Source: Brachionus manjavacas (lineage: Eukaryota > Rotifera > Eurotatoria > Ploima > Brachionidae). Taken from it: a stretch of DNA of 64,000 bases. The translations under genes were made by a program, and so were the position numbers. Position 1 is the first letter of the stretch, and each line of letters starts with the position of its first letter. Shown here in pieces: positions 23,101 to 34,823 of this stretch. Under the pieces are notes generated by a model. It was not told the DNA's origin. It ran no database searches and saw only the letters and a list, made by a program, of their open reading frames with translations. The DNA lies in assembly GCA_019054805.1 (NCBI GenBank), contig JAHQIY010000024.1, positions 310,001 through 374,000 on the forward strand. The letters run 5' to 3'.

Positions 23101-24992
23101 CATCCCCTGTACACCAGATCCTGTATCTCTCTCTCACTTTATCTACGTATTTTATTTTTAGTTTCAGTTAGAGTTTTAGAATAAAGTTTTAGATGAGAAA
23201 ATCTACTTGTTATTTTATTTAATTTTTTTTAGCAGTGAAAATTTTGTCTAGCTCAAGGGTTAGCCAAATTTACAAAACTGAATTTTTTCTGAAAGAAGAA
23301 AATGGAGATTTTGGGTCCTAAGGTGATCGTGTTTCTAGGAACAATAATCTTCGTTTTCGGGGCCAAATTCTTTGTTGTTATCAATGCCTTTATCGATGCA
23401 AATGTTATTAGAGCTGCCAAAACTCAGCCTTAAACTCCTCCAAAAACACACACAGTCCTGCAAATAAAACCACTTACTTCAACGAATTCTAGGATCATAA
23501 GCAAAGCAGTGCCATCATTACGTCACATAAAGCCAAGATCAGTCTCAGCCCACGGTAATTAAAATACCAAAGCCTAGTGTACATAGTGCTTACAAAAATT
23601 GAAATGGAATTGCATTAGCAGTAAAGTTCTTTAAGAGTAGTGAAGAAGATGAGGACATCATTTTCATCATGAGGAGGAGAAGGGAAGAAAGAGAAGATAT
23701 GGATTCTCTGCGAGGTCGTGGAACGACTTATTGAAAGCTTGAGAGTCTAGTAGGACAGATAGAAGTGAGTCCGTCAAAAAATTTCCCTCCAAAAGAAGTT
23801 CCCTGACATCAATACATGATCTTAATAAATTAAAAATCATGTAAAATTCATATCCTAGACTTTGACGTATCCGTAAACCACCAGATAAATGGCATAATAT
23901 TTTTTGATAAATTGTTTTTTTTTTTAATATTTTCTCTCAGACATTAATAGATTTCTTCTATAGGTGGGTAGATGTGTAACACCTCCTGTACCATGTATCT
24001 ATCTCTCACTATATATTAATGTTGTATTTTATTTTTAGTTTCAGTTAGAGTTTTAGAATAAAGTTTTAAGAGAAAATCTACTTTTTGTTTTATTTAATAG
24101 TGCAACGCTATTAAAATAAGAAAAGCTTACCATTTTGAAGAATTAGGAATAATGTGAAAAAATGAGCATTAAATTTTTCTCAAATGTCATCTTTACAAGA
24201 AAAATTAATTTGTTTAAATTATTATTCGATTGAATCTAAAAATTATTTAAATTTTTAATTTTTTATAAACAAAAAATTGAAGGCAATTTTAACGATTTTG
24301 AATTGACTTAAATATAATTTTGTTTAAAACTTTTGCTCAAGTATGGTTTCACCCCCTATTTATATGTTATTTTCTTTCTCACCAGGTTTTCTTTAAAAAA
24401 AATTTTTTCACCCAAAAAAGTGCTGAAAATGATCAAATTTTGTCAAATACTAATTTCCTTTCCAACTACGGTTTATGATTTGGAACACAATACCTTAATT
24501 GCTTTTTCGGCTTCTTCACGAGCCATTTTTAATCGATCAGTGTTGACATTGGGCGACGATGAGCTATTCGTGAGTTTAGAATCCTTGGACTTTTTTCCAA
24601 TCAGTGCACCAGAAGACATGGTTTTGCTTCGTGATCCCTGAAAAATCTTTGACTCATCTTCAATTAGACTTTCATCATTCTCCAGATCGTACGGTCTGGA
24701 GAGTAATTCATCTGAATTTTCGTTTTCTTCGCTCTCATTCAATTGATTTTTCACTTAAAAAAATCAAATTATTTTGGGAAATAATTGCGAAAAATCCTTG
24801 AAAAAATTGGTGAATTTAAAAACCTTTTTTAAGCTTGGTTTTAATGTTTTTAACTTGAGTGCCAAATTCGGATGAACGAGAATTGCTTGTTTTTAGCTTA
24901 GATAGTTTTACTCCAACATTGGAAATATTCGAATTAAGTAAAGTGCTCTCATTGTTTTCGCTGCTCTGGTGGCGTTCTAATAAATCAAGCAT
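17164..24992 (-). CDS. TTLL3: TTLL3/TTLL8-like tubulin glycine ligase
   Basis: Eight exons: 24824-24992, 24494-24753, 21577-21793, 20816-21521, 20614-20765, 18897-19035, 17641-18830 and 17164-17510. The sum is 3180 nt, exactly 1060 codons, with every junction GT-AG and in frame (1059 aa). Family marks run in order: [106 protein letters not shown] and [12 protein letters not shown] (about residue 680). These are ATP-grasp residues for ATP and tubulin-tail binding. This subgroup adds the first glycine to tubulin in cilia. The N-terminal 140 and C-terminal 320 residues are Ser/Asn-rich and look disordered. Introns are about 50-130 bp except for 2.7 kb (LTR element), 1.6 kb and 0.7-kb-or-smaller cases. 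Which of TTLL3 or TTLL8 it is cannot be told. An exon upstream of the chosen ATG is possible, since an acceptor-like TTTAG lies 8 bases before it. Confidence 0.93.
22600..22690. other. GC-rich structured island within a TTLL intron
   Basis: Amid AT-rich intron, CCTAG-CATA-CTAGG, then CCGAGT-ACCTAAG-ACTCGG and GGTTGCAACC form successive hairpins, followed by a run of nine T. It could be a SINE head or a structured RNA. It does not fold as a normal tRNA. Confidence 0.4.
23096..24104. mobile_element. Miniature LTR element in TTLL intron 2
   Basis: Direct repeats of about 139 bp (23096-23234) and 130 bp (23975-24104) flank 0.74 kb. Both begin TGT(A/G)ACA and end near GCA, and share the stretch GTTTCAGTTAGAGTTTTAGA plus an AATAAA. 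A purine-rich tract (GGTGGGTAGATG) sits just before the right repeat, as a polypurine tract should. No gag-pol is present. Orientation is plus, opposite to the host gene. No matching target duplication was found. Age: the repeats differ at many positions, so it is not recent. Confidence 0.7.
23302..23433 (+). CDS. 43-aa one-TM frame inside the LTR element
   Basis: An ATG frame with one hydrophobic segment ([20 protein letters not shown]) ends at TAA. The same frame then stays open for about 42 more codons. The base composition is GC-richer than the intron. It may be the remnant of a membrane-protein end of a larger LTR element, with one stop acquired. Function unknown. Confidence 0.4.
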   Translation: MEILGPKVIVFLGTIIFVFGAKFFVVINAFIDANVIRAAKTQP

Positions 24993-25009
24993 TATCCTGT
25001 CTAAATAAA

Positions 25010-26205
25010 GAGAGAGAACAAATTTTCAAATAATCAAATGAAGCCTTTATGGCAAAACTTTTTTTTAAATTATGTGTTTACTTTGCTGTTTAAGAGAAAG
25101 AAAGAAAAAAACAATTTTTTTGTTGAGTCTTAAGGTAACAAATTGGATTAATTTAATTTCCTAGTTATAAATTATGCGAACACAATTCCTTTGCCAAATA
25201 TGTCTCATTGGTTTCGCTTTTAAAAAAAGCATTGTTCTGTTGTGAAGAAAATTAATAAATGTTTACAAGTTAAGAACAAAAATAATTGTTCAACTCTTAA
25301 GCCAAATGAAGGCAAATGTGTGATTTAGCACAATTTAATTTATTTAACGAGTAATTTTTTTTCAATTTTGCCAAACAGAAATAAACGATTGCTAACAAAG
25401 TAGTAACTATGAAACTAAATTAGAAAATTAATTAGTGTTTTTTTTTTTTGTTAAAAAATTTTATTTAAACACTTAAAGATTCACTTTCTTTCAAATAAAA
25501 AAATTCAAACTTAACTAATGACCACAGGTGTCTTCCAAACCATGTTCCTAAAATAGAAAAAAATGAAGATAGCCTTAAAAAAAAAGAACATTTAAAAAAT
25601 ATTATCAACAAATTTCTAGATGAACTAGTACCATGCCCTTGCAAGTTGTTGATGTCAGCTGAAAAGTCTTGTTCAACAATGCAATTAGAAAAATAATTTT
25701 TTTTAAACCAAAGTTAGCAATGTGAATGGCGGCGACATCAGTAGTGGCATATTTCAATTACTTCAATGTGCTTTATAAATAATAAAACTATTTTTTTCAG
25801 TCATAGGAAAATTTTTTATTGATCAATCATTTATTTTGTAAATATATTGCCTATTAGATAATACTCTTTATTCCATTAAGGAAAGAAATGGACCGCCGGG
25901 CCAACGCTGATATATTTTCTTTTTCTATTAATTTCAACAACGACCATGACAAATAATAAAATAGAAATAAAATTAAAAAAAAAATCAAGATTTATAAAAA
26001 TTCACACCGAGTTAATTTTGTACTTTTATTTCTTATTTTAGGCACATTATTTGAATCTAAGGATTCAAGGCAATAAAATCCAAAGCCAAAAATAAATTGA
26101 GTTTCTTGGATATTTAATTTGATTCAAAATAATCTTTTAATTGTAGAAGAAAAAAAGAATTGTGATTTGTTATTTTTAATTTCAGTCCCATACGAGATAT
26201 TTTGA
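25010..26205. other. No gene seen; upstream region of the TTLL gene
   Basis: Would hold the promoter and 5' untranslated exon of the minus-strand TTLL gene. A less AT-rich patch at about 25630-25760 is noted but no frame or site can be supported. Confidence 0.3.
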
Positions 26206-26207
26206 GC

Positions 26208-26500
26208 ATCTTGAGTTTTGTCACAAAAAAAAAATTTAAATAAAAATAATTTTTTTTATCATTAGGTCTAAAACTTGTTCTGCAAAATGTATCTACTGGT
26301 GAGATCTTTAAATCAACCAAAATTTAGCTTCTGCAATAACTCTGTAATTTAATTTTAATTTAAATAGTGATTTTCAGATTTTATTTTATTTTAATTTTGG
26401 TTGATTTAAAGATTGTACTGATTGTACATTTTGCAGGACAAATTTTGGATCTAAAGAAAAAAAAATTTAATTTTTTTTGTCATTTGAAGCAAAATTATCA
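26208..26500. mobile_element. Inverted-repeat element, arms about 75 bp
   Basis: The left arm (about 26262-26328) with TCTGCAAAATGTA and ATCTTTAAATCAACCAAAAT is inverted at about 26394-26460 with roughly four-fifths identity by eye. No coding frame; MITE-like. The two opposed frames here are products of the palindrome. Confidence 0.6.
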
Positions 26501-26809
26501 GTACCCTCATAAACATTTAAAAAAAGGAAATGAATGTTGTCATGCCAAAAATGGGATTTAAGAAACCTTTAGAAATCTTTAGAATCCATTCTTGATGATT
26601 GCTTTCTTTGTCTAAACTCATTTTTCAAAAAAATAATGCTAAAGTCATTAAAAATCAGCAGTTAAGTCGGTCCTTGAACTAAAAAAATAGCGTTCCCTCC
26701 AACATTTTACATCACGAGATCTAAAATAAATTTAAACAACTAATTTTGATTGATCTTGTGAGTTTAGTTCAGTGAGTAAACAAAGTCAAGGAACTCCAAT
26801 ATTTGGGTT

Positions 26810-27365
26810 TTAATTTAAATTCAGATCATGACTTTAATAGAATATCATTAATGAACTTTAAAAAGGTTCAAAAATTATTTTTCTCGTCCTCCTTCTTAAT
26901 TCGGAAAATTAGTATAATGACTCCATCTCTTAAAGCCTTAATATAAAAACTTATTGTTTATCACAATTTACGTATGGTATGGGAATAGTTACACTAAATG
27001 AAACAACGATTTATACATTAAATATTAATCAAAACAATTTAATAAGACAAATGTTCAACCTTCATTCATACATGCCACATGTCGGGGGTCTTAAAAGTTC
27101 TTACTATTTTAAAATTTGATCAGCTTAATCTTTTGTCCAAACTATCATTTATTGAGAAGTTAAGATTTAACTCATTAGCATCTAGTATTTTTGAGTGAAA
27201 TAAACAAAACGTAACTATCTGTCCATCAAAGTCAAATAACTCTTTTGAAACAGACATTCAACTTTTGATTAACCATTTTAATGTAGATTTTCCTTTGCAT
27301 TTAAGATATATAAGTAAGTTTAAAAAGGAGTTAAAGGGGCATTTTTCATCAGTGATGTCATTTTT
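26810..27365 (+). pseudogene. LINE C-terminal region, heavily decayed
   Basis: Broken plus-strand frames read PSLKALI.KLIVYHNLRM, then LKVLTILKFDQLNLLSKLSF, IEKLRFNSLASSIFE and LLINHFNVDFPLHLRYISKF. This is the post-RT region of a further LINE family (RTE/R-type), with several stops. No RT core visible. Confidence 0.6.
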
Positions 27366-27579
27366 TACTCTTTCAAAATGTGTCTAGAAAACATAAGATT
27401 TAAAGATTATCGTATATTTTTAAATGAATTAATAAGACCTAAATGAATTTCATAACTTGAGGTCCAAAAAGTTCAATTAAACTATTTTCCTCTTCATTTT
27501 TTTACAATTGTAATATTTTTAAATATTTTTATATTTATGTTTAATTATTTATTTTTATAATATTTTTAAATATTTTTAT

Positions 27580-28140
27580 TTCCTAACCCCCATCTGGAGT
27601 ATGCAGTAGGAACCTGGAATCCGTATTTAAAAAAAGACATTATTATTCTTGAAAAAGTGCAAAGAAGAGCAACAAAACTGATTGATTATACCAGAACCAA
27701 GTCTTATGAAGGCAGATTGAAATATTTAAATCTAATGAAACTTGAAAACAGTCGTTTAAGGGGAGACTTAATTCAAATATACAAAATTTTAAAAGGTTTT
27801 GAAAAAGTATCGTTAACAAATGGCATCAATTTCGCTTGTGGTGTAAAAAGCCTAAGAAGACCACATGACAATAGATTGGTCCGAGAAATAAATCACAGAG
27901 GCTCTTTAAGATATAATTTCTTAACAAATCGCTGTGTAAAATTATGGAACAGCTTATCAGTTAATGCTGTTAGTGCGCAAACAATAAATGGCTTCAAAGC
28001 AGTCATTAACAATGAAGTTTTTGGAACGTTGAAAAGCAAAGTCTGCCAAAGCCTTAGTTTATAAGGCTAAACGCTTTTGAGCGTTAGTGTTGATAGAAAT
28101 ATCTATACTGCAGATGCTCCAACTCCCATATATATGAATA
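27580..28140 (+). pseudogene. CR1-like LINE 3' end with intact tail frame and 3' hairpins
   Basis: Begins 5'-truncated in PHLEYAVGTWNPYLKKD and continues QRRATKLIDYTRTKSYEGRL. It ends with YNFLTNRCVKLWNSLSVNAV and a TAA at 28062-28064. The frame is open for 135 codons from 27657. The 3' untranslated end carries AGCCTTA-GTTTA-TAAGGCT over the stop, AACGC-TTTTGA-GCGTT, and GATA-GAAA-TATC. The same three occur at 51206-51266. It lacks an obvious simple-repeat tail. Confidence 0.75.
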
Positions 28141-29272
28141 TTATTTTTTCTATTTTTTGTACACTCTTCTTCTAATTTTTATTTTTACTTCACCTGAAAG
28201 AAGTTGATTAAATTCAAATAGATAAATATCTTGTAACAGGGCTCAATCATTTTTTTCACTGGTGATAGAATAAAAAGCGGATTTTGAATTAAGATTTATC
28301 GAATTTTTTTATTTATTTATTCAATGTACGCCTTGTAGGTGATATAAAAAATAATAAAATAATGAAGCAATAAGGACAAAAAATTTTTTAGAGAAAAGAA
28401 AAGTAATATTCGATAGCGAATTTTAAATATTCATAAATTTTTTCTTTCTTTAATTTTATAAATTATTATTCAATTTTTTAATTTATAAATTACCACTTTT
28501 TTAATTTCCTTCTAATTTTTTTAAATCTGAAAGAGCTTTATTTAACCAATTGCTTAAAAACCTGTCTCATGAGACTCTTTGTCTCAAAATTGATATTACC
28601 AATTCTGTTTTATCATTTAAAGTCATTTAATTAACTAATTATTTGATTTATTTAAATATTAAATAACTTTTAGTTTTAAAATCTGACACGTTTAAAAAAT
28701 CTTAAAATTTTTTCTTTTCTCTTTTTTAAAGAGAGAATTTAAATAGAAATTAAGAATAATTTTTATTTCATTATATTAGAAAAAGGTAAAAAAAATTTAA
28801 ATTAATTTCTAATTTATTTTAAAAAATTAGATTTTTAAATTAAAAAAAATTGATAATATTTTCTTTCAATATCATTTATGATAATTGAAAATGAACAACT
28901 ATATGATCTATATAAAATGAATATCACAGTGATCTGTTTATTTTTAAAAATTGAAATCTTGGAAATTAAAAAAATAAACACTTAAATGAACTCTAAAAAT
29001 TGTTTTGTAGCTTAAGTTTCAAATTAAAAGTAATGTGGTTTTTAAAAAAATTAAAGAAAAACTTGGTTTTAGTCTTAAATTTTGGGAATGAAATCGGGCT
29101 TCTGGGAGCTGCATTCCACTCAAAATATTTCGTTACTTACACGGCGTACGAAATAAAAGAACTTTTAAGAATATGTTTCTAATTAACAATTGTCTTTTAA
29201 TGCTAAAAAATAATGAAATCTTTAAAATAATAGCATAGGTTCACTGATAGATTATTCTTGAAAATATATTAA
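28141..29272. other. No firm gene
   Basis: AT-rich. At 29078-29182 a plus-strand frame after a TTTTAG acceptor reads NFGNEIGLLGAAFHSKYF and on to TAA. Its composition is coding-like, but no partner exon was found. Confidence 0.3.
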
Positions 29273-29273
29273 A

Positions 29274-29933
29274 GTGTCATTTATTTTGATTAAACGTCAA
29301 TTAAAAAAAAGATCAAATCGTCATTTATTAATATTAATTAGTCAACATAAAAATTAGTCAATTGAATGTATGAACCGTAAATTAAAAGTAATAGTTGTCA
29401 TTTTAAGTAATTAGTTATCACATAATAAGATTAAATGTTATAAAGTAAAGAGTCATAAAAAAAAATTTTAATCATAAAAAAATTAAGAAAATATTTTCAA
29501 TTATTTCATAACTAATGCTTTTAATTCCTTTTTTGGTCGTCCTAATCATCTTTATTTTCCTAAAGGTATGTCGCAAGCTTCAGCTGGGAAGGGCTCGAAT
29601 AATCCTTGGCTTTAATCAACACCAATTATATGCTTCCACATTATTAAATGGGATAACAGCGTTATTGTAGGAATTTGCTGCTAGGTAGTCTCATTATTAC
29701 CTTCTTCTACCTCAGGTTCAATTAAAGTGTTCCTTAAGTTGTCTTGAGCTTCGATTTATTCATCGAAAGCCTCATGAATATCTTCATAACCCCCCGATTC
29801 CCCATAAAATTATTTATTGGGGTCGTAAGATTCGAGTCATGGTTCATTCAAATAAGTTACCATTTTGACTATGACAATTAATACATTTAATTTACATTAA
29901 TTTTATTGACGTTTAATCAAAATGACGCTCTAA
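29274..29933. mobile_element. TIR transposon relic, about 660 bp
   Basis: The left end (29274-29305) and the complement of the right end (about 29898-29933) share TTTTGATTAAACGTCAAT, preceded by TTA(A/G)AG(T/C)GTCAT. A TA dinucleotide flanks both sides, as in Tc1/mariner/pogo insertions. The minus strand retains a decayed acidic coding stretch (GYEDIHEAFDE, RNTLIEPEVEEGNNE) broken by stops. Family not certain. Confidence 0.6.
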
Positions 29934-31160
29934 TATGCGGTCATTATTCTTTTCCTTGTCTAAACTCATTTTCAGAAACTGGCATCAAAAGAATACAAGC
30001 AATTAAAATTCAGAATTGAAAAAGAAATTTGTTGAGACCAAGTCATTCTGTTCCATTTTTTGTATCAAATAAACTTTGAATATTAAGAAATTATCCTTTT
30101 TGTGAAACCCATCATTTACCTTAATTAATATAGACTTAACTTATTTTCAAATGGACATGTTTGTTTTTTTTTTTTTTAATTCTGAACAGAGTTGGAAATT
30201 TAAATTTCACGATCATGATCTTTTGATTAAAATTAATTTAAATTTTAATAAAAATTAAGAAAAAAGGCTTCATTTTTGCTTTTATTTTTGTACAAACACT
30301 TATTATTTATACATTTTAATTCAATTGATCTATAATTAATTTTTCAGAATTATTATTCAAAAAGCTTTAAGTAAACTTCGTTATGGCTTAAATAATCGTC
30401 TTATAAATTAAAATTAATAATAACAGCGAAACAGAGAAAAATTCAATGTCAACATATTGATTAAAAATTTAATCTTAAGTTCAGTTAGAAATCTAAATAA
30501 TTTTTAATCTAGAAAAAAAAAATTTAAAAAGCCGATCATAGCCAAATTTAAGATGCGTAACTAATTTTTGTCGTATCATGATTATGAACTAAAACTTGAT
30601 ATGTAACAAAAATCTAGCATTAAAATAATATTTACAATTATCTGAAACTTTACAAATTATAAAGATTAGAGAAAAAACATATACTTTTATTAATCTAATT
30701 ACTCAGTTTAGATTTCATTTTTAGCTAGTCTTTCCTAATTTAATGATCAATTAAATAACTTTCTGACATAAAGTCGACTAAAAATTCTCTAAGAGTTACT
30801 TAGTAGTCGGCTTTTAATAAAATTTTTAAATAAAATATTCGCAAACAATTTGCATGCAATAACAAAGGACGCATTGGTTAGAAGACTTTACCTATTTTGA
30901 AACGCTGAAAACTCACTCTTTAAGGTAAACTTAAAACATACATCCAAATTTTTAACTGTAAGAAAATAAATAAAAGAAAAAGAAACAGCATTAATTTCCC
31001 TGAAATCATTTCATACTTACAGGCAATAATATTTAATTAGAGTATTGTTTTACTAAATATTTTGAATTACCTTTTATTAAATATACACAGCAAACGCTTG
31101 ACAATTTAATTTATTTTAATTTTAACAAAAAAGGGTTTCTAATGTTAGATTATTAAAGTT
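29934..31160. other. No gene seen
   Basis: AT-rich spacer; nothing supported. Confidence 0.35.
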
Positions 31161-31164
31161 TATT

Positions 31165-31707
31165 TTAGCTCTCAAATACAAAAAAATTTTTGTTACTTTT
31201 AAAAACTTCCAGATTTTTGCCGTTTTTTCTCAGCATAGATTGCTTGTTTAATTCACTAGCAAACTTTGTCTCTGACTTGGATCGAATTTCTATCACATGA
31301 AAAGGCTGAGATTTTAAATTTTGAGAATGGCATCTTAATTTATTGATGGAAGTGTTGGTTTCCTTTTCAAATTTAATTAAAATTTTAGAAATCTAAATTT
31401 TTTTTTGAAAAAACATTACTTTTTGAATAAAATAATCGCTTTTGGATATATTTGAATTTGTCAAAAGACTGTACGGATATAAAAGCTTTCCGTAGTCATT
31501 AGTTGACAAAAGAAACGCTTTTCTCAATTGTTCTAATTGTTTTTGAACATGTGAATTTTGACGTTCTAAAAAGCTCTTCTGTGATTGTAGTGCTATTTGG
31601 TTCGATTTTGGATTAAGTTTTGGTTTAAATGTAAACAACGTTTTATCAAGCTGATGGTTTGATTTTTTCGGCTTATCTGACTCTATTTCTTCTTGTATTA
31701 AAACCAT
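31165..31707 (-). CDS. Unknown 161-aa protein with FKPKLNPKS motif
   Basis: Two exons, 31420-31707 and 31165-31362, joined across a 57-bp GT-AG intron in phase 0; 486 nt in total. Start is ATG at 31705-31707; a TTTAG just before it could instead be an acceptor. The first exon has LFTFKPKLNPKSNQIA followed by a basic helical stretch ending HVQKQLEQLRKAFLL. Such FxPKLNxxS modules are known from axonemal and coiled-coil proteins, but I do not assign a family. The second exon is basic and hydrophilic (KSETKFASELNKQSMLRKNG). Function unknown. Confidence 0.65.
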
Positions 31708-32379
31708 ACTAAACAAAAAAAATATAATTTTAAAAAATCAAAGCCTTTTTTTTCTTATTTTTAAAGGACTTTAAATACATGGTCGAGTGTAATTTTTTAA
31801 TAGAATAATAAATTTTAAGTTTTTAAAAAAAATGAAAACTCGTTTCCATGGCATTTAATTAGATTAATGAATATTTTATAATAAAAAAACTCAGCTAGTA
31901 AACATGATTTATTCAAACGATTAAAAAATTAAATAATTTTCATTCTCATTTAAAAGTAAACTATCTGTCATCAATTCGAATTCATTAAAAAAATTTTAAT
32001 TAAATTGAATTTTGATAACCAAAAAATTCTTGATGTTTTTTTTTGGTTTGCGCCAAGGTTAATTTAATGGTTAATAATTTTGTTCAAAGTTTGACTGTTT
32101 GGACATCACAATTTTGATTTTTTCTGCCGTTTTCAAAAAATAATTTAATATACTTTTAAATTAATTTAATATATGATACAGATATATAATTGAATTAAAA
32201 AAAAATTTAAAAAGTAAAAAAAAACTAAACATTTCGGCTTAAAGACTAAGATATGAAAATTGAAGTAAATAATCTAATTTCAATGATCATGGTCAAAAAT
32301 TTTTTTTTAAAAATATAACTTAATTAAATCAATATATAAAAATTAAATGCAGAGACATAGTTTCATGCAAAGCAAGCCA
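31708..32379. other. No gene seen
   Basis: AT-rich upstream region of the preceding minus-strand gene; nothing supported. Confidence 0.3.
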
Positions 32380-32760
32380 TAAAAATGGCATTTTGAAGTT
32401 TATGATCGATTTTTGATGCTAAGAAGATCAAACCAAGTTTTAAATAAGAAATAATTTGTTATTTTTTAATAGAATTGGTGTAGAAGTGCAATTTTGCATT
32501 TAAATTCTTTGTTAAATCTAAAAGTTAACTCTGCAAGAGTCTGCAAAAAATAACTCACTTAAAACTGTATCATTTAGATGATGTGCTCTCTGCATTGTTC
32601 ATTTTTATTTTGCAGAGTATACCCTTAGATTTAAAAAGTTTTTAAAATCCTAAAATGTACCTCTGAACTTATTATTCTAAAATATAACAATTTATATTGA
32701 CTATCTATTTTGACTATCAAAAATTGATCATAAACTTCAAAACGCCTTAATTATCCATGA
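32380..32760. mobile_element. MITE-like element, about 33-bp inverted ends
   Basis: CATTTTGAAGTTTATGATCG and ATTTTTGAT (32389-32417) reappear in inverse at 32715-32745. Inner segments with CTCTGCAA and AAATCTAA also mirror each other (32515-32550 versus 32615-32640). About 370 bp, non-coding. Confidence 0.6.
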
Positions 32761-33432
32761 TTCTGCATTTCAAATTTTTTGCAGATATATTCAAACACAT
32801 CAAAATTAAAAATTGTTGATAAAAAAATGCTTAAACTTTTATTTTAATTATGGTATTTGATTATGATCATTAATTTTTTATTATTTACTTCATTTTGTTG
32901 TTCCTTTCAACTCTTTCCGAAAGAAGGCTTCTCCAAGTTCATTTTTGTATCATAATTTTTTTCGAAATAATGAAAAATCAGTTGCTTTGAATGATTAAAA
33001 AAAGAGAATTTTAAAAATTATTTTATTCAATTATTTTTTAAATTTTGATTTCTCTATTGAAATAATTAATTTTATGGGTTTTATTTTCAAATTAATTGCC
33101 TTTTTTAATTAAAAAAGACTAGATCTTCTATACTATAAAACATTCTCTTTAAAAGATAAAGAGAAAAATAAGATAAGATATTAAAATGAGTTCAATTTAG
33201 AGACTTAGCTTGTTAGGGAAAAATTCACTAATTTAAAGTTTAGTTTATTCACATGAAAATTTTTGTGATTTTTTCAAGTTTATTTTGTCATTTTTTGGTT
33301 AGCCAGATTTGCAAACAAATCGAAAAAATTTGTCATATTTAAGACTTAACAAAAGAATGAAAATTAGATAAAAATTCATAAATTATTTAGTAAAATTAAA
33401 AGCTAAATTAGATTGTTATCTTTTTTAAAAGA
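32761..33432. other. No gene seen; upstream of the TraB gene
   Basis: AT-rich; would contain the promoter of the following gene. Nothing specific recognised. Confidence 0.3.
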
Positions 33433-34540
33433 ATGTCCCTAGCTACAGAAAGTCAGCCACAGACTAATTCCACCTCTACTAATCTTGTCATTCTTGACGG
33501 ACCTCTAAATGGAAAAGTCTATTTAATTGGAACTGCTCATTTTAGTCTCGAAAGTCAACAGGAAGTAAGGGACTTGATTCAAAAAGTCAAGCCCAATCGA
33601 GTTGTACTAGAACTATGCCAATCAAGGAGAGGTATTCTCAATTTGGATGAAGAAACTATCATTAGAGATGCTAAAGATATGAACTATTCCAAATTAAGGA
33701 AATTGATTAAAGAAGTTTTTTTTCGAAAAAAAATTATTTTTAAAATTTATTTTAATAATTTAGACATCGATTGCTCATGGCTTGCTTCAATATCTTATGG
33801 TTAATTTATATGCAAAAGTGACAGAAGAGTTAGGAATCGGGCCTGGAGGGGAATTTAGAGTTGCGAACAACGAAGTAAACAAATATTAAATTAATTTAAT
33901 AAAGATTAGAAAATTTTAATTGCTTAATTTGATTTTGAATATTTTCTTAAGGCCCGCGAAATAGATGGCTGTAAAGTTATTTTAGGTGATATGCCGATAA
34001 AACTTACGCTAAATCGCGGTTTTAATTCACTTCCATGGTACAGAAAGTTAAGACTGGGATGGTGTTTGTTGACCACTGATACAAACTTGACCAAAGAAGA
34101 TATAGAGGAATTAAAAAAACACGACATGCTGGAAACACTTGTTAAAGAATTTGGAGACACATTTCCAGAATTTAAACGAGTTTTGATCGATGAAAGGGAC
34201 ATGTACTTGGCACATTCGCTCAAAGAAGCTAGTAAGCCTATTTCAAATGAATTTATAGACGGAGGGTTTTCACCAGCATGTGTTGTTGGAGTTGTAGGCC
34301 TAGGTCATTGCAAAGGTATTCGATTTATTTGTAAATTAAAAGTAAAACGTTCAACTAAAAGTTTATTTTTGCTTAGGAATCAAAGAAAATTGGAACAAGC
34401 AAATTGATATCAGCTATTTATTTGAGGAAAATAAAAAATTAGTGATCAAACCTTGGAAAAAATATGGAAGTTTTATCAAGTTTAGTATGTTGATTGGAGT
34501 AGCATCAGTTTTTGGTTATCAATTATTTAGAATGAAATAG
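33433..34540 (+). CDS. TRABD: TraB domain-containing protein (TRABD-like)
   Basis: Four exons: 33433-33714, 33764-33874, 33952-34315 and 34377-34540. They total 921 nt (306 aa) with GT-AG junctions of 49-77 bp, all in frame. Near the N-terminus are LIGTAHFSLESQQEV and RVVLELCQSR, the TraB family's GTxH and ExxxxR-type motifs. Then come GGEFRVANNE, CKVILGDMPIKLTLNRG, LIDERDMYLAHSL and VVGVVGLGHCKGI, all in the family's usual order. The C-terminus has one hydrophobic span (SMLIGVASVFGYQLF), fitting an outer mitochondrial membrane anchor. TraB/Tiki-like folds include proteases; the animal TRABD is linked to mitochondria, its activity being unsettled. Length is somewhat below the human protein. 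The gene lies 283 bp upstream of the PI3-kinase on the same strand. Confidence 0.92.
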
Positions 34541-34823
34541 ATGTGGTCAAATTTTTTTTTTATATTTATTAAAAATTTTGTCAGACAAAATAAATTTTAT
34601 GATTTAAACCCAAATAGCATAAGAAATACAAGAGTTTTATTTCAAAATTACATATTTTGGTCAAATTTTGTCTTTTGTAAAATTTATTCATCTAAATAAA
34701 TCAAAAGTAGTAGAATACTTTTTGAAGTTAGATTGTTTATTTATCAAATGATGATATAAATATTAAATTTTTTCAAAAAATTTCACTATTTAACTCTTTT
34801 CATATTTTCTTTTAGAGAATAAA

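Noticed and set aside
26114..26561. Opposed small frames
   Set aside because: Both come from the arms of one palindromic element.
33924..34223. Minus-strand frame over the TraB gene
   Set aside because: Antisense shadow of exon 3.
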